DNA of 64,000 nucleotides from DASCNA01 sp036011305 (lineage in GTDB: Bacteria > Verrucomicrobiota > Lentisphaeria > Victivallales > GWF2-38-69): positions 13,679 to 77,678 of the forward strand of contig DASCNA010000022.1 of the NCBI GenBank assembly GCA_036011305.1. The letters are read 5' to 3'. Positions 46,562 to 55,690 of the stretch are shown here, piece by piece. The notes under the pieces are model-generated. The model worked only from the letters and a program-made list of their open reading frames with translations, did no database searches and was not told the origin of the DNA. Position 1 is the stretch's first letter; each line of letters starts with the position of its first letter. The translations under genes and the position numbers were made by a program.

Positions 46562-47905
46562 ATGAAAAAAGTAGATATAATCTCGAGTAGAAATCCAGCT
46601 CATCTATTAGCTCTTTCTTTTTTATGCATCATTGTGCTGGGAGCTGCAGCTCTGCAGTTTCCAATGGCCACTTATGGAGATATAGCTTTAGTTGACTCTT
46701 TTTTTATTTCGGTTTCTGCAGTATGCGTTACAGGTCTTGCCAGTGTCGATGTTGCTACGACCTTTACTTTTTTCGGACAGGTTATAATTATTATATTAAT
46801 ACAATTGGGTGGACTTGGGATAATGACTTTTGCAGCCATTATTATCTGGGTTATGAGACAGAGAGTTTCTTTGAATGAGAGAGTGCTGCTGGAGTATGCT
46901 TTTTTAGGTTCTGAAAAAAATTTACAGCTTAAAGATTTTGTGTTTTTTATTTTAAAATACACATTTATAGTTGAGCTGCTAGGAATGATAGGATTTTATT
47001 ACTCTTTCGACCACCTTGAATTTAGCGATAGAATATTTCAATCAGTATTTCAGGGAATTTCTGCTTTTTGTAATGCCGGATTTTCATTAAACTCCACCAA
47101 TATGGTAATGTTTAGGAACTCTTATTCAGCTAATTTAGTGACTATGGGACTGATTATCTTCGGAGGTATTGGTTTTATCGTTGTTTTTGAAATTAGAAAT
47201 AAAATTGGATATTTACTTAAAAATAGGAAAAGTAGATATCGTGTAAGTATGTTTACACTTCATACTTGGACTGTTTTGAATGTAACTGTTTTTTTGATTT
47301 TATTAGGGGGAATATCAATTTTCTTTTTTGAAAGAATCTCAAATAATTCAAGCATAACAATTCTGGAATCTTTTTTTCAATCTGTAAGCTGTAGAACAGC
47401 AGGCTTCAATACTGTCGATATTGGAACTTTGCACAGCAGTACACTGCTGATAATGATTTTTTTAATGTTTGTCGGTGGATCTCCTGGTTCTACTGCTGGC
47501 GGAATTAAAACTACTACATTTGGTGTTTTGCTTTTTATTGTTTTCATGGGGAGAAATAATTTTGAAGATGTTACTGCAAGAAATAGAACAATACCTAAAA
47601 GTATAGTCTATCAGGCTTTAGTCATATTTTTATTTTCAAGTTTTGTCATTTTTATTGCAACTATGTTTTTATGTGTTTTTCAAAATAATTTTGAATTTGT
47701 AAGGCTTTTTTATGAAGTCGTTTCTGCATTCGGTACTGTCGGGCTCAGTACCGGAATAACACAATCACTTTTTGCAAGTTCTAAATGGGTTTTGATGATC
47801 GTAATGTTTACAGGGAGAATAGGTTCTATAACAATTTTCTCTATGTTTGCTAATAGAGAACCTTTGAATATTAAAAAAGCTGAAGAAAGGTTAATTGTTG
47901 GGTAA
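46562..47905 (+). CDS. ktrB: K+ uptake membrane subunit KtrB/TrkH family
   Basis: A 447-residue channel-like transporter, the length of KtrB rather than full TrkH. Four M1-P-M2 repeats are indicated by the filter regions SAVCVTGLA near residue 52, SAFCNAGFS near 166, SCRTAGFNT near 277 and SAFGTVGLS near 392, each with the conserved Gly. It starts LLALSFLCIIVLGA, close to family members. The five-base gap to ktrA indicates a KtrAB complex. There is no clear SD. It lies divergent to mgtA. Confidence 0.93.
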   Translation: MKKVDIISSRNPAHLLALSFLCIIVLGAAALQFPMATYGDIALVDSFFISVSAVCVTGLASVDVATTFTFFGQVIIIILIQLGGLGIMTFAAIIIWVMRQRVSLNERVLLEYAFLGSEKNLQLKDFVFFILKYTFIVELLGMIGFYYSFDHLEFSDRIFQSVFQGISAFCNAGFSLNSTNMVMFRNSYSANLVTMGLIIFGGIGFIVVFEIRNKIGYLLKNRKSRYRVSMFTLHTWTVLNVTVFLILLGGISIFFFERISNNSSITILESFFQSVSCRTAGFNTVDIGTLHSSTLLIMIFLMFVGGSPGSTAGGIKTTTFGVLLFIVFMGRNNFEDVTARNRTIPKSIVYQALVIFLFSSFVIFIATMFLCVFQNNFEFVRLFYEVVSAFGTVGLSTGITQSLFASSKWVLMIVMFTGRIGSITIFSMFANREPLNIKKAEERLIVG

Positions 47906-47910
47906 TTTTT

Positions 47911-48582
47911 ATGAGTGATAGAAAAACTGGTGTGGTTATTGGATTGGGCGAATTTGGGTCGCATATTGCAACCACTTTATCAAGTGAAGGTTGTGAGGTA
48001 ATAGCTATTGATATTAGCGAAAAACGAATTAATAATATTAAGGATTTTGTAATGCAGGCTGTAGTGGCAGATGCATCCCAGGTTAAGTCAATTGAACAGG
48101 TAATTCCAACTGACATTGATTTTATAGTACTTGCCATTGGTAATATTGAAAAAAGCATGATTGCCACTTTGTATTTGAAGGATTATGGTTTCAATAAATT
48201 ATATGTCAAAGCTGTAACTGATGAACACGAAAAAATACTAAAATTACTTGGAGTCGAACATATTATATTTCCTGAAAGAGATATTGCCAAGCGTATTGCA
48301 ACTAGATTGGTTTCAAGCAACCTTCTCGATTATTTGCCTTTAAGTGATGACTATTCAATAGCTGAAGTTAAACCACTTGATAAAATGCAGGGAGTAAATT
48401 TGAAGGATTTAGCATTTCGAAGGAAATATAATCTCTCAATTATTGCGGTAAAAAGATTAGATGCAAGAAAACTGATTTTTACCCCTGGTCCATTTTATGT
48501 AATAGCGAAAGGTGATATACTTACGGTATTAGGTAAAAAACAAAACATTGAAACCTATAATGACTTAATAAAAGAAAAATAA
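47911..48582 (+). CDS. ktrA: K+ uptake regulatory subunit KtrA (TrkA-N/TrkA-C)
   Basis: A 223-residue cytoplasmic protein with a dinucleotide-binding RCK_N fold (VVIGLGEFGSHIATTL, VIAIDISEKRI) and an RCK_C subdomain from ~140 (IAEVKPLDKMQGVNLKDLAFR, GDILTVLG). It gates KtrB in response to ATP/ADP or NAD(H). In other bacteria RCK_C of KtrA binds c-di-AMP; cdaA in this window makes that control plausible. It starts five bases after ktrB. Confidence 0.93.
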   Translation: MSDRKTGVVIGLGEFGSHIATTLSSEGCEVIAIDISEKRINNIKDFVMQAVVADASQVKSIEQVIPTDIDFIVLAIGNIEKSMIATLYLKDYGFNKLYVKAVTDEHEKILKLLGVEHIIFPERDIAKRIATRLVSSNLLDYLPLSDDYSIAEVKPLDKMQGVNLKDLAFRRKYNLSIIAVKRLDARKLIFTPGPFYVIAKGDILTVLGKKQNIETYNDLIKEK

Positions 48583-48597
48583 ATATTAGGTATTTAA

Positions 48598-49014
48598 ATG
48601 CTGTATTCGAATAAAGAAAAAAAATATATTATTATAATTTCAATAATATCTATTCTCACCCTTTTATTATTGGTACTGCATAGTGAACTAAAAATCTTTG
48701 GTTTGTTTCCAGATGTATCACTACAAAAATATACCACTTTCTGTAATATAATATATAATTTACAATTAATTTTTATCTTAACTCTTTTTGGTTTTCTTTA
48801 TTTTTCTATCAGAGGAGCATGGAGAAGTCATGTGTATGGAAAAAGTGTAATTTTATATATAATTTCCATTCTAGTTACTATCCTTTATTTATTTTTTAAC
48901 TATCCGTATACAACTTGGCCTAATTTAAGTTTTTTCGGATGGACAATTTTTAACTGTCTGGGAATTGTTTTTATTATTTTATTTCTTTGCCTTACTATGA
49001 AAGCTCATAAGTAA
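48598..49014 (+). CDS. Small integral membrane protein, unknown function
   Basis: A 138-residue protein, 15 bases after ktrA. Four hydrophobic helices are visible (about 10-28, 48-68, 80-100, 112-132), with short loops and a C-terminal KAHK. I recognise no family. The spacing suggests co-transcription with ktrBA, so a helper in ion transport is possible but unsupported. Confidence 0.6.
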   Translation: MLYSNKEKKYIIIISIISILTLLLLVLHSELKIFGLFPDVSLQKYTTFCNIIYNLQLIFILTLFGFLYFSIRGAWRSHVYGKSVILYIISILVTILYLFFNYPYTTWPNLSFFGWTIFNCLGIVFIILFLCLTMKAHK

Positions 49015-49200
49015 TGCAGTTTCTGTTGATTTCAGAATTATCAGTTACTGCAAAGTTAGATATAAATTGAACCTTCAATTATTTCTATTGGTAATTCTAC
49101 AGAAAAAGAGATACTTTTTGTTACGTATTTAATTTAAGAGAATAATTACGATGTTCTTTTGTAATTTTAATTAATATTATATTTTAAAGGAATTCAAAAT

Positions 49201-49962
49201 ATGAAGGTATTTTGCGCTTATATAGCTGTTATAAGTCTTTTTTTTCTACCTTTTATGCTTAAAGCTGAAAACTGTAATAAGGATAATAATATTTCAACCA
49301 TTTCTGTAAGTGGGAGAGCGGAAATATCTGTATCGGCTAATTTACTTAAAATAAGCTTGGCAGCTGTTTCAACAGACAAAACCCCAGAAGAAGCATTAAA
49401 AGAGAATAATGAAAAAATAACAGCAATTGTTAAAGCATTGAATACTATTGGGCTGGAGAAAAATTCGATTCAAACTCTTGGTTATACGTTAATTCCAAAT
49501 CGGAATCCAAGACCTGATAAACCTCCCAAAGATTGGAATCCGGTTGTAGGTTACACCGTAAATAATATACTTTTGGTAAAAACAAAAAAACTTAATTTAG
49601 CAGGTAAAATTATAGAAACTTCCGTTAAAGCCGGTGCAAATAAAATAAATTCGCTCAATTTTACTTTGGATAATCAAAATATTTATAAAAATCAAGTTAT
49701 TGAAAAAGCTGTCGCAAACGCTTCTTCATTTGCTGAAACAATTGCAAAATCAACAAATAGCAAAATAGTAAAAATTAAAAGTGCTAATTTGGGGAATATT
49801 TATTCATTGGCAGATAATCCTAGAAATTATTCAAATAATTTTATGATGGTCAAGGGAGCTGAAAGCGCAGGCAGTTCTCCTTCAATCAATCCTGGAAAAA
49901 TAAAAATTAATGCTAATGTTAATATAACGTATATTATTATACCTTCAGATAAACTGCAGTAA
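49201..49962 (+). CDS. SIMPL-domain (DUF541) periplasmic protein
   Basis: A 253-residue protein with a signal peptide (MKVFCAYIAVISLFFLPFMLKA, cleavage near LKA-EN). A SIMPL domain follows: ISVSGRAEISVSANLLKISLA, TPEEALKENNEKI, GLEKNSIQTLGYTL, VVGYTVNNILLVK and ARQ-type ending PGKIKINANVNITYII. AAAGGAA precedes the start. E. coli YggE is the nearest known relative, linked to oxidative stress; the biochemical role is unclear. Confidence 0.88.
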   Translation: MKVFCAYIAVISLFFLPFMLKAENCNKDNNISTISVSGRAEISVSANLLKISLAAVSTDKTPEEALKENNEKITAIVKALNTIGLEKNSIQTLGYTLIPNRNPRPDKPPKDWNPVVGYTVNNILLVKTKKLNLAGKIIETSVKAGANKINSLNFTLDNQNIYKNQVIEKAVANASSFAETIAKSTNSKIVKIKSANLGNIYSLADNPRNYSNNFMMVKGAESAGSSPSINPGKIKINANVNITYIIIPSDKLQ

Positions 49963-50037
49963 ATTGTTTATTTAATCTATTTATAAACTATAATTATTGT
50001 AGTTATTTTAATTATAACTTTTTAAAGTATAGACATT

Positions 50038-50451
50038 ATGGATTCTCCAAAATCATTACAGTCAAACCCGTTTCAAAAAAGTGGGAAATTAAAAAAGAAA
50101 AATTCTTTTGATAACAGAGGAAGAATATTTACAAAACATCATGTCGGAGGAAAATTAGTAACTGTACCTGTCCTCAAAGATAATGGCGAACAATGGACAA
50201 GAGATGATAGAAATAGTAATGATCCTATTCAGCGACAGGTCATAGACTCTTTGGATAACCTAAACCTGAAAAAACTATTAAAAGCTTGTGATATTATGAA
50301 AGTCAGCAAATGGGGAAAGGGGAAAGACGGAGTTAATTATAAACTAAATAATGAGCAGTTGGTTTCAGCTTTAAAAAAGGCATACTTAAAGGAAAGACGG
50401 CTTAATATGAAGAATAAGTTAGAAAAATTTATTTCTTATATAAATGGATAA
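50038..50451 (+). CDS. Hypothetical lysine-rich protein
   Basis: A 137-residue soluble protein. The first ~60 residues are basic and Asn/Ser-rich with no obvious fold. Residues ~60-137 look helical (IQRQVIDSLDNLNLKKLLKACDIM, NNEQLVSALKKAYLKERR). I do not recognise a family. There is no clear SD. The base use looks like that of its neighbours. The high Lys content would suit nucleic acid binding. Confidence 0.6.
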   Translation: MDSPKSLQSNPFQKSGKLKKKNSFDNRGRIFTKHHVGGKLVTVPVLKDNGEQWTRDDRNSNDPIQRQVIDSLDNLNLKKLLKACDIMKVSKWGKGKDGVNYKLNNEQLVSALKKAYLKERRLNMKNKLEKFISYING

Positions 50452-50536
50452 TTATTATAAAATATTGATAACAACTAATTAAAATAGGTTTAGAAAAATA
50501 TAAATAGTTTATGGCCCATAAGCAGATTGGATATTA

Positions 50537-51412
50537 ATGAATATTAAAGAGTTAAAAACAAAACAGGAAATTGAAGATTATTTTGAACAGCTGAATTATG
50601 AAAAAGTAAATATAATTGCAATTGATATTGAAGGGGAATACAACCTCCACTGTTATGGTGAACACCTTTGTCTAATTCAAATTTATGATAACAAAAATGA
50701 AATTATAATTGATCCGCTAAAGTTTAAAGATGAAAATACTCTTACCCATATATTGAAAATTATTTTTGAATCTCGGAAAATTCTTAAGATAATGTATGAT
50801 TCTTCAAGTGATGCATCTCTGTTGAAAAATAGATACAAAATTAAAATTAATTCAGTACTCGATTTAAGACCTGCTGTGCACCTGCTTGATTACAATAAAC
50901 AGAGTTTGGCTAATATTTTAGAAATAGAACTGGGTATTTCTCCACCTGAAAAAAAGAAATTTCAGATGTACAACTGGATGAAGAGGCCTATTAATGATCG
51001 GGCATTAGAGTATGCAATAAGTGATGTAAAATATCTTTTTGAACTGAAAAAAATACTTATGAACAAATTGATAGAAAGAGGATTGCTTGATGAGTATATG
51101 CTTATGAATCTTATGGTTCAGAATAAGGAAGATAACCATGATGCTGAAGCCAAATATAATAAACGTAAAGGCTACATATATTTAAATGAAGCAAAGAAAA
51201 ATCTTTTTAGACAAATTTATGATATCCGAGATAAATATGCTAAAATGATAAACAAGCCTCCGGGAATGATTTTATCGAACTTAAATGTATTGACTCTGAT
51301 AAAAGGACAGAAAAACACTTTTAAATTTTTAGACAGTTATATTCATCGTAGTATAAATTCAAACCTTCGGGAAATGATTATTGATGATATGATTAATGTT
51401 CTTGATAAATGA
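50537..51412 (+). CDS. RNase D-like 3'-5' exonuclease (DEDDy type)
   Basis: A 291-residue protein. The exonuclease domain has D-x-E in IAIDIEGEYNLH near residue 29-33, the second Asp in MYDSSSDASLL near 95, and YAISDVKYLFELKK near 158-170 with the Tyr and Asp of the DEDDy class. The C-terminal third (IYDIRDKYAKMINKPPGMILSNLNVLTLIKG) resembles an HRDC domain. RNase D trims 3' ends of tRNA precursors. E. coli RNase D is longer (two HRDC domains), so this is a short form. Confidence 0.85.
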   Translation: MNIKELKTKQEIEDYFEQLNYEKVNIIAIDIEGEYNLHCYGEHLCLIQIYDNKNEIIIDPLKFKDENTLTHILKIIFESRKILKIMYDSSSDASLLKNRYKIKINSVLDLRPAVHLLDYNKQSLANILEIELGISPPEKKKFQMYNWMKRPINDRALEYAISDVKYLFELKKILMNKLIERGLLDEYMLMNLMVQNKEDNHDAEAKYNKRKGYIYLNEAKKNLFRQIYDIRDKYAKMINKPPGMILSNLNVLTLIKGQKNTFKFLDSYIHRSINSNLREMIIDDMINVLDK

Positions 51413-51543
51413 TATTCATCTGTTAAGTTTTTTTGGATTTCGAGTCTGATACTAAAAACAGAAAAATATTTTCTAAGTTCTAAATAAAAATCTGAAGTTA
51501 GAAACATTATAGTTTTGGAAATCGCATACATCACTACAAGTGT

Positions 51544-52455
51544 TTATAGTTTATTTTCTCTTTTAATATGAGTACCCGCCAGCAGTGCAATAAATATTGC
51601 TGATCCTCCAATTATTTTAGGTATTGTTACTGTTTCTTTAAGAAATATACAGGCAAGCATTGTGGCAAAAAGAGGTTCAAAATTATATACAAGTGAAGCT
51701 ATATTTGAAGGAACAAATTTCTGCCCTTTCGCCATCAGCATATATGGTATTATTCCTCCTAAAATAACAAGAGCTAGAAAATTTAGTATAACAAAAGGAT
51801 TTTCAAACATAACAATATTATAACTTTCTGTGGAAATAATATTAATTATCAGGGCTATAAAAGCTATGAATGCAAAAGAGAAAAAGATTATAGTTGATTC
51901 GTGAAATTCTTTCGATATTTTTTCTAAGCTTACTGTGTAATAAGCATAGCAGAAAGCACTTATTAATGCCAGTAAATCTCCTCGATTAACATGCGTAGGT
52001 TTATCAAATCCAAACGAGATAAAATATATTCCGGCAAAAGCTATTAGCACAGCCGTATAAAATTTTAATGTAATTTTTGATTTGTAGTGGATAAATCTTA
52101 AAATAGGTACAAAGACTATAAATAGAGCTGTAATAAAAGCTGCATTGGATGCTGAAGTATATTTTAGTGCTATAGTCTGACTAAAGAGAGCAATGCAACC
52201 GGCAGTTGCAAATAGCCATAGCATAGGTGATTGACAGGCAGAATAAAAATCTTTATTAATTGATTTATAGAAAAAAATATATAGTAAAAAAATTGATAAA
52301 AATGACCTATAAAGTAGAAGGTTGTTAACTGAAAAATAACCAATCAAAATTTTAGAGAATATATATGTGCTGCCCCAAAAAAATGTTGCAATGAATAATA
52401 TGGCTATTGAACTATTAAAATCTTTTTTAGTTACTTTAATTTCTTGTATATTCAT
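51544..52455 (-). CDS. DMT-superfamily (EamA) exporter
   Basis: A 303-residue protein with ten hydrophobic helices and two EamA repeats (AILFIATFFWGSTYIFSKIL near 15-34; LALISAFCYAYYTVSLEKIS near 160-180; FEPLFATMLACIFLKETVTIPKIIGGSAIFIALL near 260). Members export amino acids or other metabolites; the substrate cannot be told. The gene follows queD on the same strand after a hairpin-bearing gap. Confidence 0.88.
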   Translation of the reverse strand: MNIQEIKVTKKDFNSSIAILFIATFFWGSTYIFSKILIGYFSVNNLLLYRSFLSIFLLYIFFYKSINKDFYSACQSPMLWLFATAGCIALFSQTIALKYTSASNAAFITALFIVFVPILRFIHYKSKITLKFYTAVLIAFAGIYFISFGFDKPTHVNRGDLLALISAFCYAYYTVSLEKISKEFHESTIIFFSFAFIAFIALIINIISTESYNIVMFENPFVILNFLALVILGGIIPYMLMAKGQKFVPSNIASLVYNFEPLFATMLACIFLKETVTIPKIIGGSAIFIALLAGTHIKRENKL

Positions 52456-52496
52456 TGATTAATAAGTATCTCTTCAGATGCGGCTTAATGTGTAAA

Positions 52497-52550
52497 GGTT
52501 TAGGTTCTTAAGTTATGAACATGAATTTATAAGAGATAAAAACCTAAACC
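52497..52550 (-). terminator. Stem-loop downstream of queD
   Basis: GGTTTAGGTT (52497-52506) and AACCTAAACC (52541-52550) are perfect 10-base arms with a 34-base loop that holds a smaller GTTC/GAAC hairpin. It starts seven bases past the queD stop. The tail after it is short in U, so it is a possible terminator or 3' stabiliser before eamA. Confidence 0.5.
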
Positions 52551-52556
52551 CTAAAA

Positions 52557-53024
52557 CTAAGTTAAACTATATTCTGCCCAGCATGTCACTGTCTCCCATA
52601 CTCTGACTCTTTCGAGATAGGCGTGCTCGCTAAGCGTATATTCCCTTCCATCTTTATTTGTAAAAACTGTTTGGCTTTTTAGTGCCTTTTCAATGTGTTT
52701 AAAAATCATTTCCGAAACAGCTTCTGATGTAGGATCTTTTCCCTCAAATCCTATTATTCTCTCAAAATTATTTTTAAAATATTCATAATGAGGGGAATCA
52801 GTATTAATCAGCATTGCATGATCAAAAGAATCCAGGAATTCTCCAAAAGCGGTTTTAAAAACCTGGAAATCACATACCATATTATCACAATCCAATTCTT
52901 TTGCTGCAACAATTATTTCTACTTTACGGCTATGGCCGTGAGGTATTCGGCAATTGCTGCTGTTGTTTGGACTTGATAAAAAATGTCCAGTTTCCAACCA
53001 AAATATTTTACATACTCTATACAT
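52557..53024 (-). CDS. queD: 6-carboxytetrahydropterin / 6-pyruvoyltetrahydropterin synthase family protein
   Basis: A 155-residue T-fold enzyme. Zn ligands and the active site match the QueD/PTPS family: H14 in ETGHFLS, C25 with PHGHS (H29, H31), SFDHAMLI with the catalytic His/Asp, and E in RVRVWET. QueD makes 6-carboxy-tetrahydropterin for queuosine. No queC or queE is adjacent. Spacing of CxxxHGH is as in known QueD; folate-type relatives (PTPS-III) have an added Glu that I do not see. Confidence 0.82.
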   Translation of the reverse strand: MYRVCKIFWLETGHFLSSPNNSSNCRIPHGHSRKVEIIVAAKELDCDNMVCDFQVFKTAFGEFLDSFDHAMLINTDSPHYEYFKNNFERIIGFEGKDPTSEAVSEMIFKHIEKALKSQTVFTNKDGREYTLSEHAYLERVRVWETVTCWAEYSLT

Positions 53025-53143
53025 ATTAATTCTCCTGAATTAAGCAATTAGGTTTTAGAAAATGAATAAAATTATAGCAATTTAAATGTAATTACTTTAG
53101 TCTTTATTTGCAAATTTGATCCATTATTGGACTCGATAAAAAT

Positions 53144-53181
53144 ATTACAATTATGTATTTTAAAAACAACAAAATTGTAAT
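53144..53181 (+). promoter_or_regulatory. Inverted repeat upstream of the amtB promoter
   Basis: ATTACAATT (53144-53152) and AATTGTAAT (53173-53181) are perfect 9-base arms separated by 20 bases, about 66 bases before the sigma-54 site. They do not look like the enteric NtrC site, yet the position suits an enhancer or activator site. Confidence 0.4.
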
Positions 53182-53246
53182 TAATAATCTAATATTTATT
53201 TTTCCTAGAAAATATCTACCCATGAATTTATTTATTCACAAAAAAC

Positions 53247-53262
53247 TGGCACATAAATTGCT
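53247..53262 (+). promoter_or_regulatory. Sigma-54 (-24/-12) promoter of amtB-glnK
   Basis: TGGCACATAAATTGCT matches the sigma-54 consensus TGGCAC-N5-TTGC exactly, with GG and GC dinucleotides 10 bases apart. It is 54 bases before the amtB ATG, so transcription should begin near 53273. This implies RpoN and an activator elsewhere and nitrogen-limitation control. Confidence 0.88.
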
Positions 53263-53316
53263 AAATAAAAAATATATTTTATAAACTGTTATCTAGTATT
53301 TAGGAGAAAATTTTCT

Positions 53317-54627
53317 ATGAAACAAAAAATAATCTGCGTTCTAATTGCATGTATGATGTTGATTGTGTTGACCGATGTTAGAGCTGAATCAGGCATAAAT
53401 GAAACAATATTTACCGTTAATAATACATGGATGTTGTTGGCTACATTTTTAGTGTTTATCATGCATCTGGGATTTGCTACACTTGAAACTGGTTTGACAA
53501 GAGCAAAAAATACTGTCAATATTTTATTTAAAAACACAACGATTGTTTCCATTGGTTTATTAACTTATGCTTTAATAGGTTTTAATTTGATGTATCCGGG
53601 GTCCTCATGGTGGGTAAACAATTTTATAGGTTTTACCGGATTTGGAATTTCATCACCTGCAGGTGCTAAAGGCTTGATCGGATATGCTGATGGTGCTTAT
53701 ACATATTGGACAGATTTTTTATTTCAAGGAATGTTTGCTGCAACAGCGGCAACAATTGTTTCCGGAGCTGTTGCAGAACGGATAAAATTAAACTCATTTT
53801 TAATTTTTTCTGCGATATATATTGCGTTAGTTTATCCTATTATCGGTTCCTGGGGTTGGGGAGGGGGGTGGTTAAAAGATTTGGGTTTTTATGATTTTGC
53901 CGGATCTACGTTTGTGCACTCAGTAGGAGGTTGGGCTGCTTTAATAGGAGTTATCGTATTGGGGCCGAGAATTGGGAAATATCAAAATGGCAAAATTTAT
54001 CCTATTATGGGGCATAGTATGCCGCTTGCTACTATAGGTGTTTTTTTACTATGGCTGGGCTGGTTTGGATTTAATGGAGGCTCGGTTCTTTCCGCAAATC
54101 CTGCTGTTGTATCATATGTTTGTGTAACAACTACTCTGGCTGCTGCATCCGGTATAATGGGATCGATGATGACTTCATGGATTTTTCAGAGAAAACCTGA
54201 TCTGTCCATGGTGTTAAACGGCTCACTTGCAGGACTGGTAGGAATTACCGCCGGAGCAGATGTTGTTTCTATAAGTGCAGCAATTATTATAGGTTTGTTA
54301 TCTGGCGTAATAGTTGTTCTTGCGGTTTTCTTTTTTGATCATATGAGACTGGATGATCCTGTAGGTGCAACTTCAGTGCATCTTGTATGTGGCATTTGGG
54401 GAACACTGGCAGTTGGAATATTTTGTGAAAAGTACAGTTTGTTAAATCAGTTGATTGGTATTGGTGCTGTAGGTGCCACCTGTGTAATATCATCATTAAT
54501 TATCTTTCTAATTATAAAATTGTTACTGGGTATCAGAGTAAGCCATGATGAGGAAGTAAGAGGATTGGATATTGGAGAACATGGAATGGAAGCCTACAGC
54601 GGATTTCAAATATTTAACAATCAATAA
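53317..54627 (+). CDS. amtB: Ammonium transporter AmtB
   Basis: A 436-residue transporter with a signal-like first helix (ending RAES) and 11 further helices. Conserved Amt stretches are NNTWMLLATFLVFIMHLGFATLETGL, FQGMFAATAATIVSGAVAERIK, AGSTFVHSVGGWAALIGVIVLGPR (first pore His), GWFGFNGGS and DPVGATSVHLVCGIWGTLAVG (second pore His). It lets NH3/NH4+ in when nitrogen is scarce. It is transcribed with glnK (55-base gap) and the small MFP-like gene from a sigma-54 promoter. Confidence 0.96.
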   Translation: MKQKIICVLIACMMLIVLTDVRAESGINETIFTVNNTWMLLATFLVFIMHLGFATLETGLTRAKNTVNILFKNTTIVSIGLLTYALIGFNLMYPGSSWWVNNFIGFTGFGISSPAGAKGLIGYADGAYTYWTDFLFQGMFAATAATIVSGAVAERIKLNSFLIFSAIYIALVYPIIGSWGWGGGWLKDLGFYDFAGSTFVHSVGGWAALIGVIVLGPRIGKYQNGKIYPIMGHSMPLATIGVFLLWLGWFGFNGGSVLSANPAVVSYVCVTTTLAAASGIMGSMMTSWIFQRKPDLSMVLNGSLAGLVGITAGADVVSISAAIIIGLLSGVIVVLAVFFFDHMRLDDPVGATSVHLVCGIWGTLAVGIFCEKYSLLNQLIGIGAVGATCVISSLIIFLIIKLLLGIRVSHDEEVRGLDIGEHGMEAYSGFQIFNNQ

Positions 54628-54682
54628 TAAAAAATATTAGGGATAAATGGTTAATTTTTAATATCATAAAGGAGATAGTGAA

Positions 54683-55024
54683 TTGAAGTTAATTACAGCA
54701 TACATTCAACCTGAAAAATTAAATAAGGTTAAAAAAGCATTATATGAAGCAGGGATTTATAAATTGTCAGTTACTAACTCTTTAGGATGCGGACAGCAAA
54801 AAGGCTATCACGAAAGTTACAGAGGAATTGATATGGAGGTTAATTTATTAAAAAAAATACGGTTGGAGGTTGCTGTAAACAAAGAATTTGTTGAGGCAAC
54901 TGTTAAGGCCATTATAAAAGGTGCCAGGACAGGTAATATAGGTGACGGAAAGATTTTTATTACTAATTTGGAAAATTGTATAAGAATTAGAACAGGTGAA
55001 GAAGGAAAAGAAGCTATTGGTTAA
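54683..55024 (+). CDS. glnK: PII nitrogen regulatory protein (GlnK-type), no Tyr51
   Basis: A 113-residue PII protein. It uses a TTG start with AAAGGAGA (54668-54675) before it. The fold markers are ITAYIQPEKL, the T-loop GYHESYRGIDMEVN and ARTGNIGDGKIFI. T-loop Tyr46 is present, but position 51, the uridylylated Tyr in enteric PII, is Met. Control is then probably by ATP/ADP and 2-oxoglutarate alone. Its place behind amtB implies that it blocks AmtB when nitrogen is plentiful. Confidence 0.92.
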   Translation: MKLITAYIQPEKLNKVKKALYEAGIYKLSVTNSLGCGQQKGYHESYRGIDMEVNLLKKIRLEVAVNKEFVEATVKAIIKGARTGNIGDGKIFITNLENCIRIRTGEEGKEAIG

Positions 55025-55048
55025 AGAATAGCTATATAGGAGATATAA

Positions 55049-55531
55049 ATGAAAGAAATATTATTTGTTTTGCTGCTGTTGACATCATTATCATTACATG
55101 CTGAACTTGTAACTTCTCCTTATGCAGGAGTATGCGTTGATTATTTGCCGGATGCTGGACAGGTTGTTGAAAAAGGATCACCATTAATTAAATTTGATGA
55201 TAGATTTAAAAAAATTCAGATCAAGATAGCAGAATTATCTCTGAAAGAAGCGGAAGAAATGTTGAAAGATAAAAAAACTGATATTGAAAGAGCAAGAACA
55301 TTACATAAAAGGAAGGCTATAAGCAAGGCATCTCTTGAAGATGTTATTTATGAATATCAGATTACTCTGCTAAATATAGAGAAACTTCGGTTGGAAATAG
55401 ATGAAATGAAAATGGATTTAAAAGATTATGTAATGAGAGCACCTTTTGAATGTAAAGTTATTAAAAGGATTGTTTGCAAAGGTTCTGGCACTCAATATGG
55501 GACTAAGCTCTTAGAGATAGAAAAGCTATAA
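55049..55531 (+). CDS. Small membrane-fusion-like protein (HlyD/biotinyl-lipoyl type)
   Basis: A 160-residue secreted protein. The signal peptide (MKEILFVLLLLTSLSLHA) is followed by a barrel-sandwich half (VTSPYAGVCVDYLPDAGQVVEKGSPLIKFDDR), a coiled-coil hairpin (residues ~60-125, KEAEEMLKDKKTDIERARTL, SKASLEDVIYEYQIT) and the other half (MRAPFECKVIKRIVCKGSGTQYGTKLLEIE). This is a minimal MFP core without membrane-proximal domains. It follows glnK by 24 bases with a good SD (TAGGAGAT), so it is under the same sigma-54 promoter. No efflux pump is adjacent. Confidence 0.78.
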   Translation: MKEILFVLLLLTSLSLHAELVTSPYAGVCVDYLPDAGQVVEKGSPLIKFDDRFKKIQIKIAELSLKEAEEMLKDKKTDIERARTLHKRKAISKASLEDVIYEYQITLLNIEKLRLEIDEMKMDLKDYVMRAPFECKVIKRIVCKGSGTQYGTKLLEIEKL

Positions 55532-55690
55532 TAAGCAATTTATTTTTAATAAACTAGGGTAAAATATACACTTTTTATTCTGCCCTATAAAATATTACAT
55601 ATCAAATTTTTACTGTTAATTTCTAACTTTTTTGACCCAAAATTGAGAAATTGTTAGTAGTTTTTTATTTTTTTATATGATACTGATGAT

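Noticed and set aside
55553..55594. TAGGG...CCCTA dyad after the amtB operon as a terminator
   Set aside because: Only five GC-containing pairs with a loop of over 20 bases and no U-run; too weak to list as a feature.
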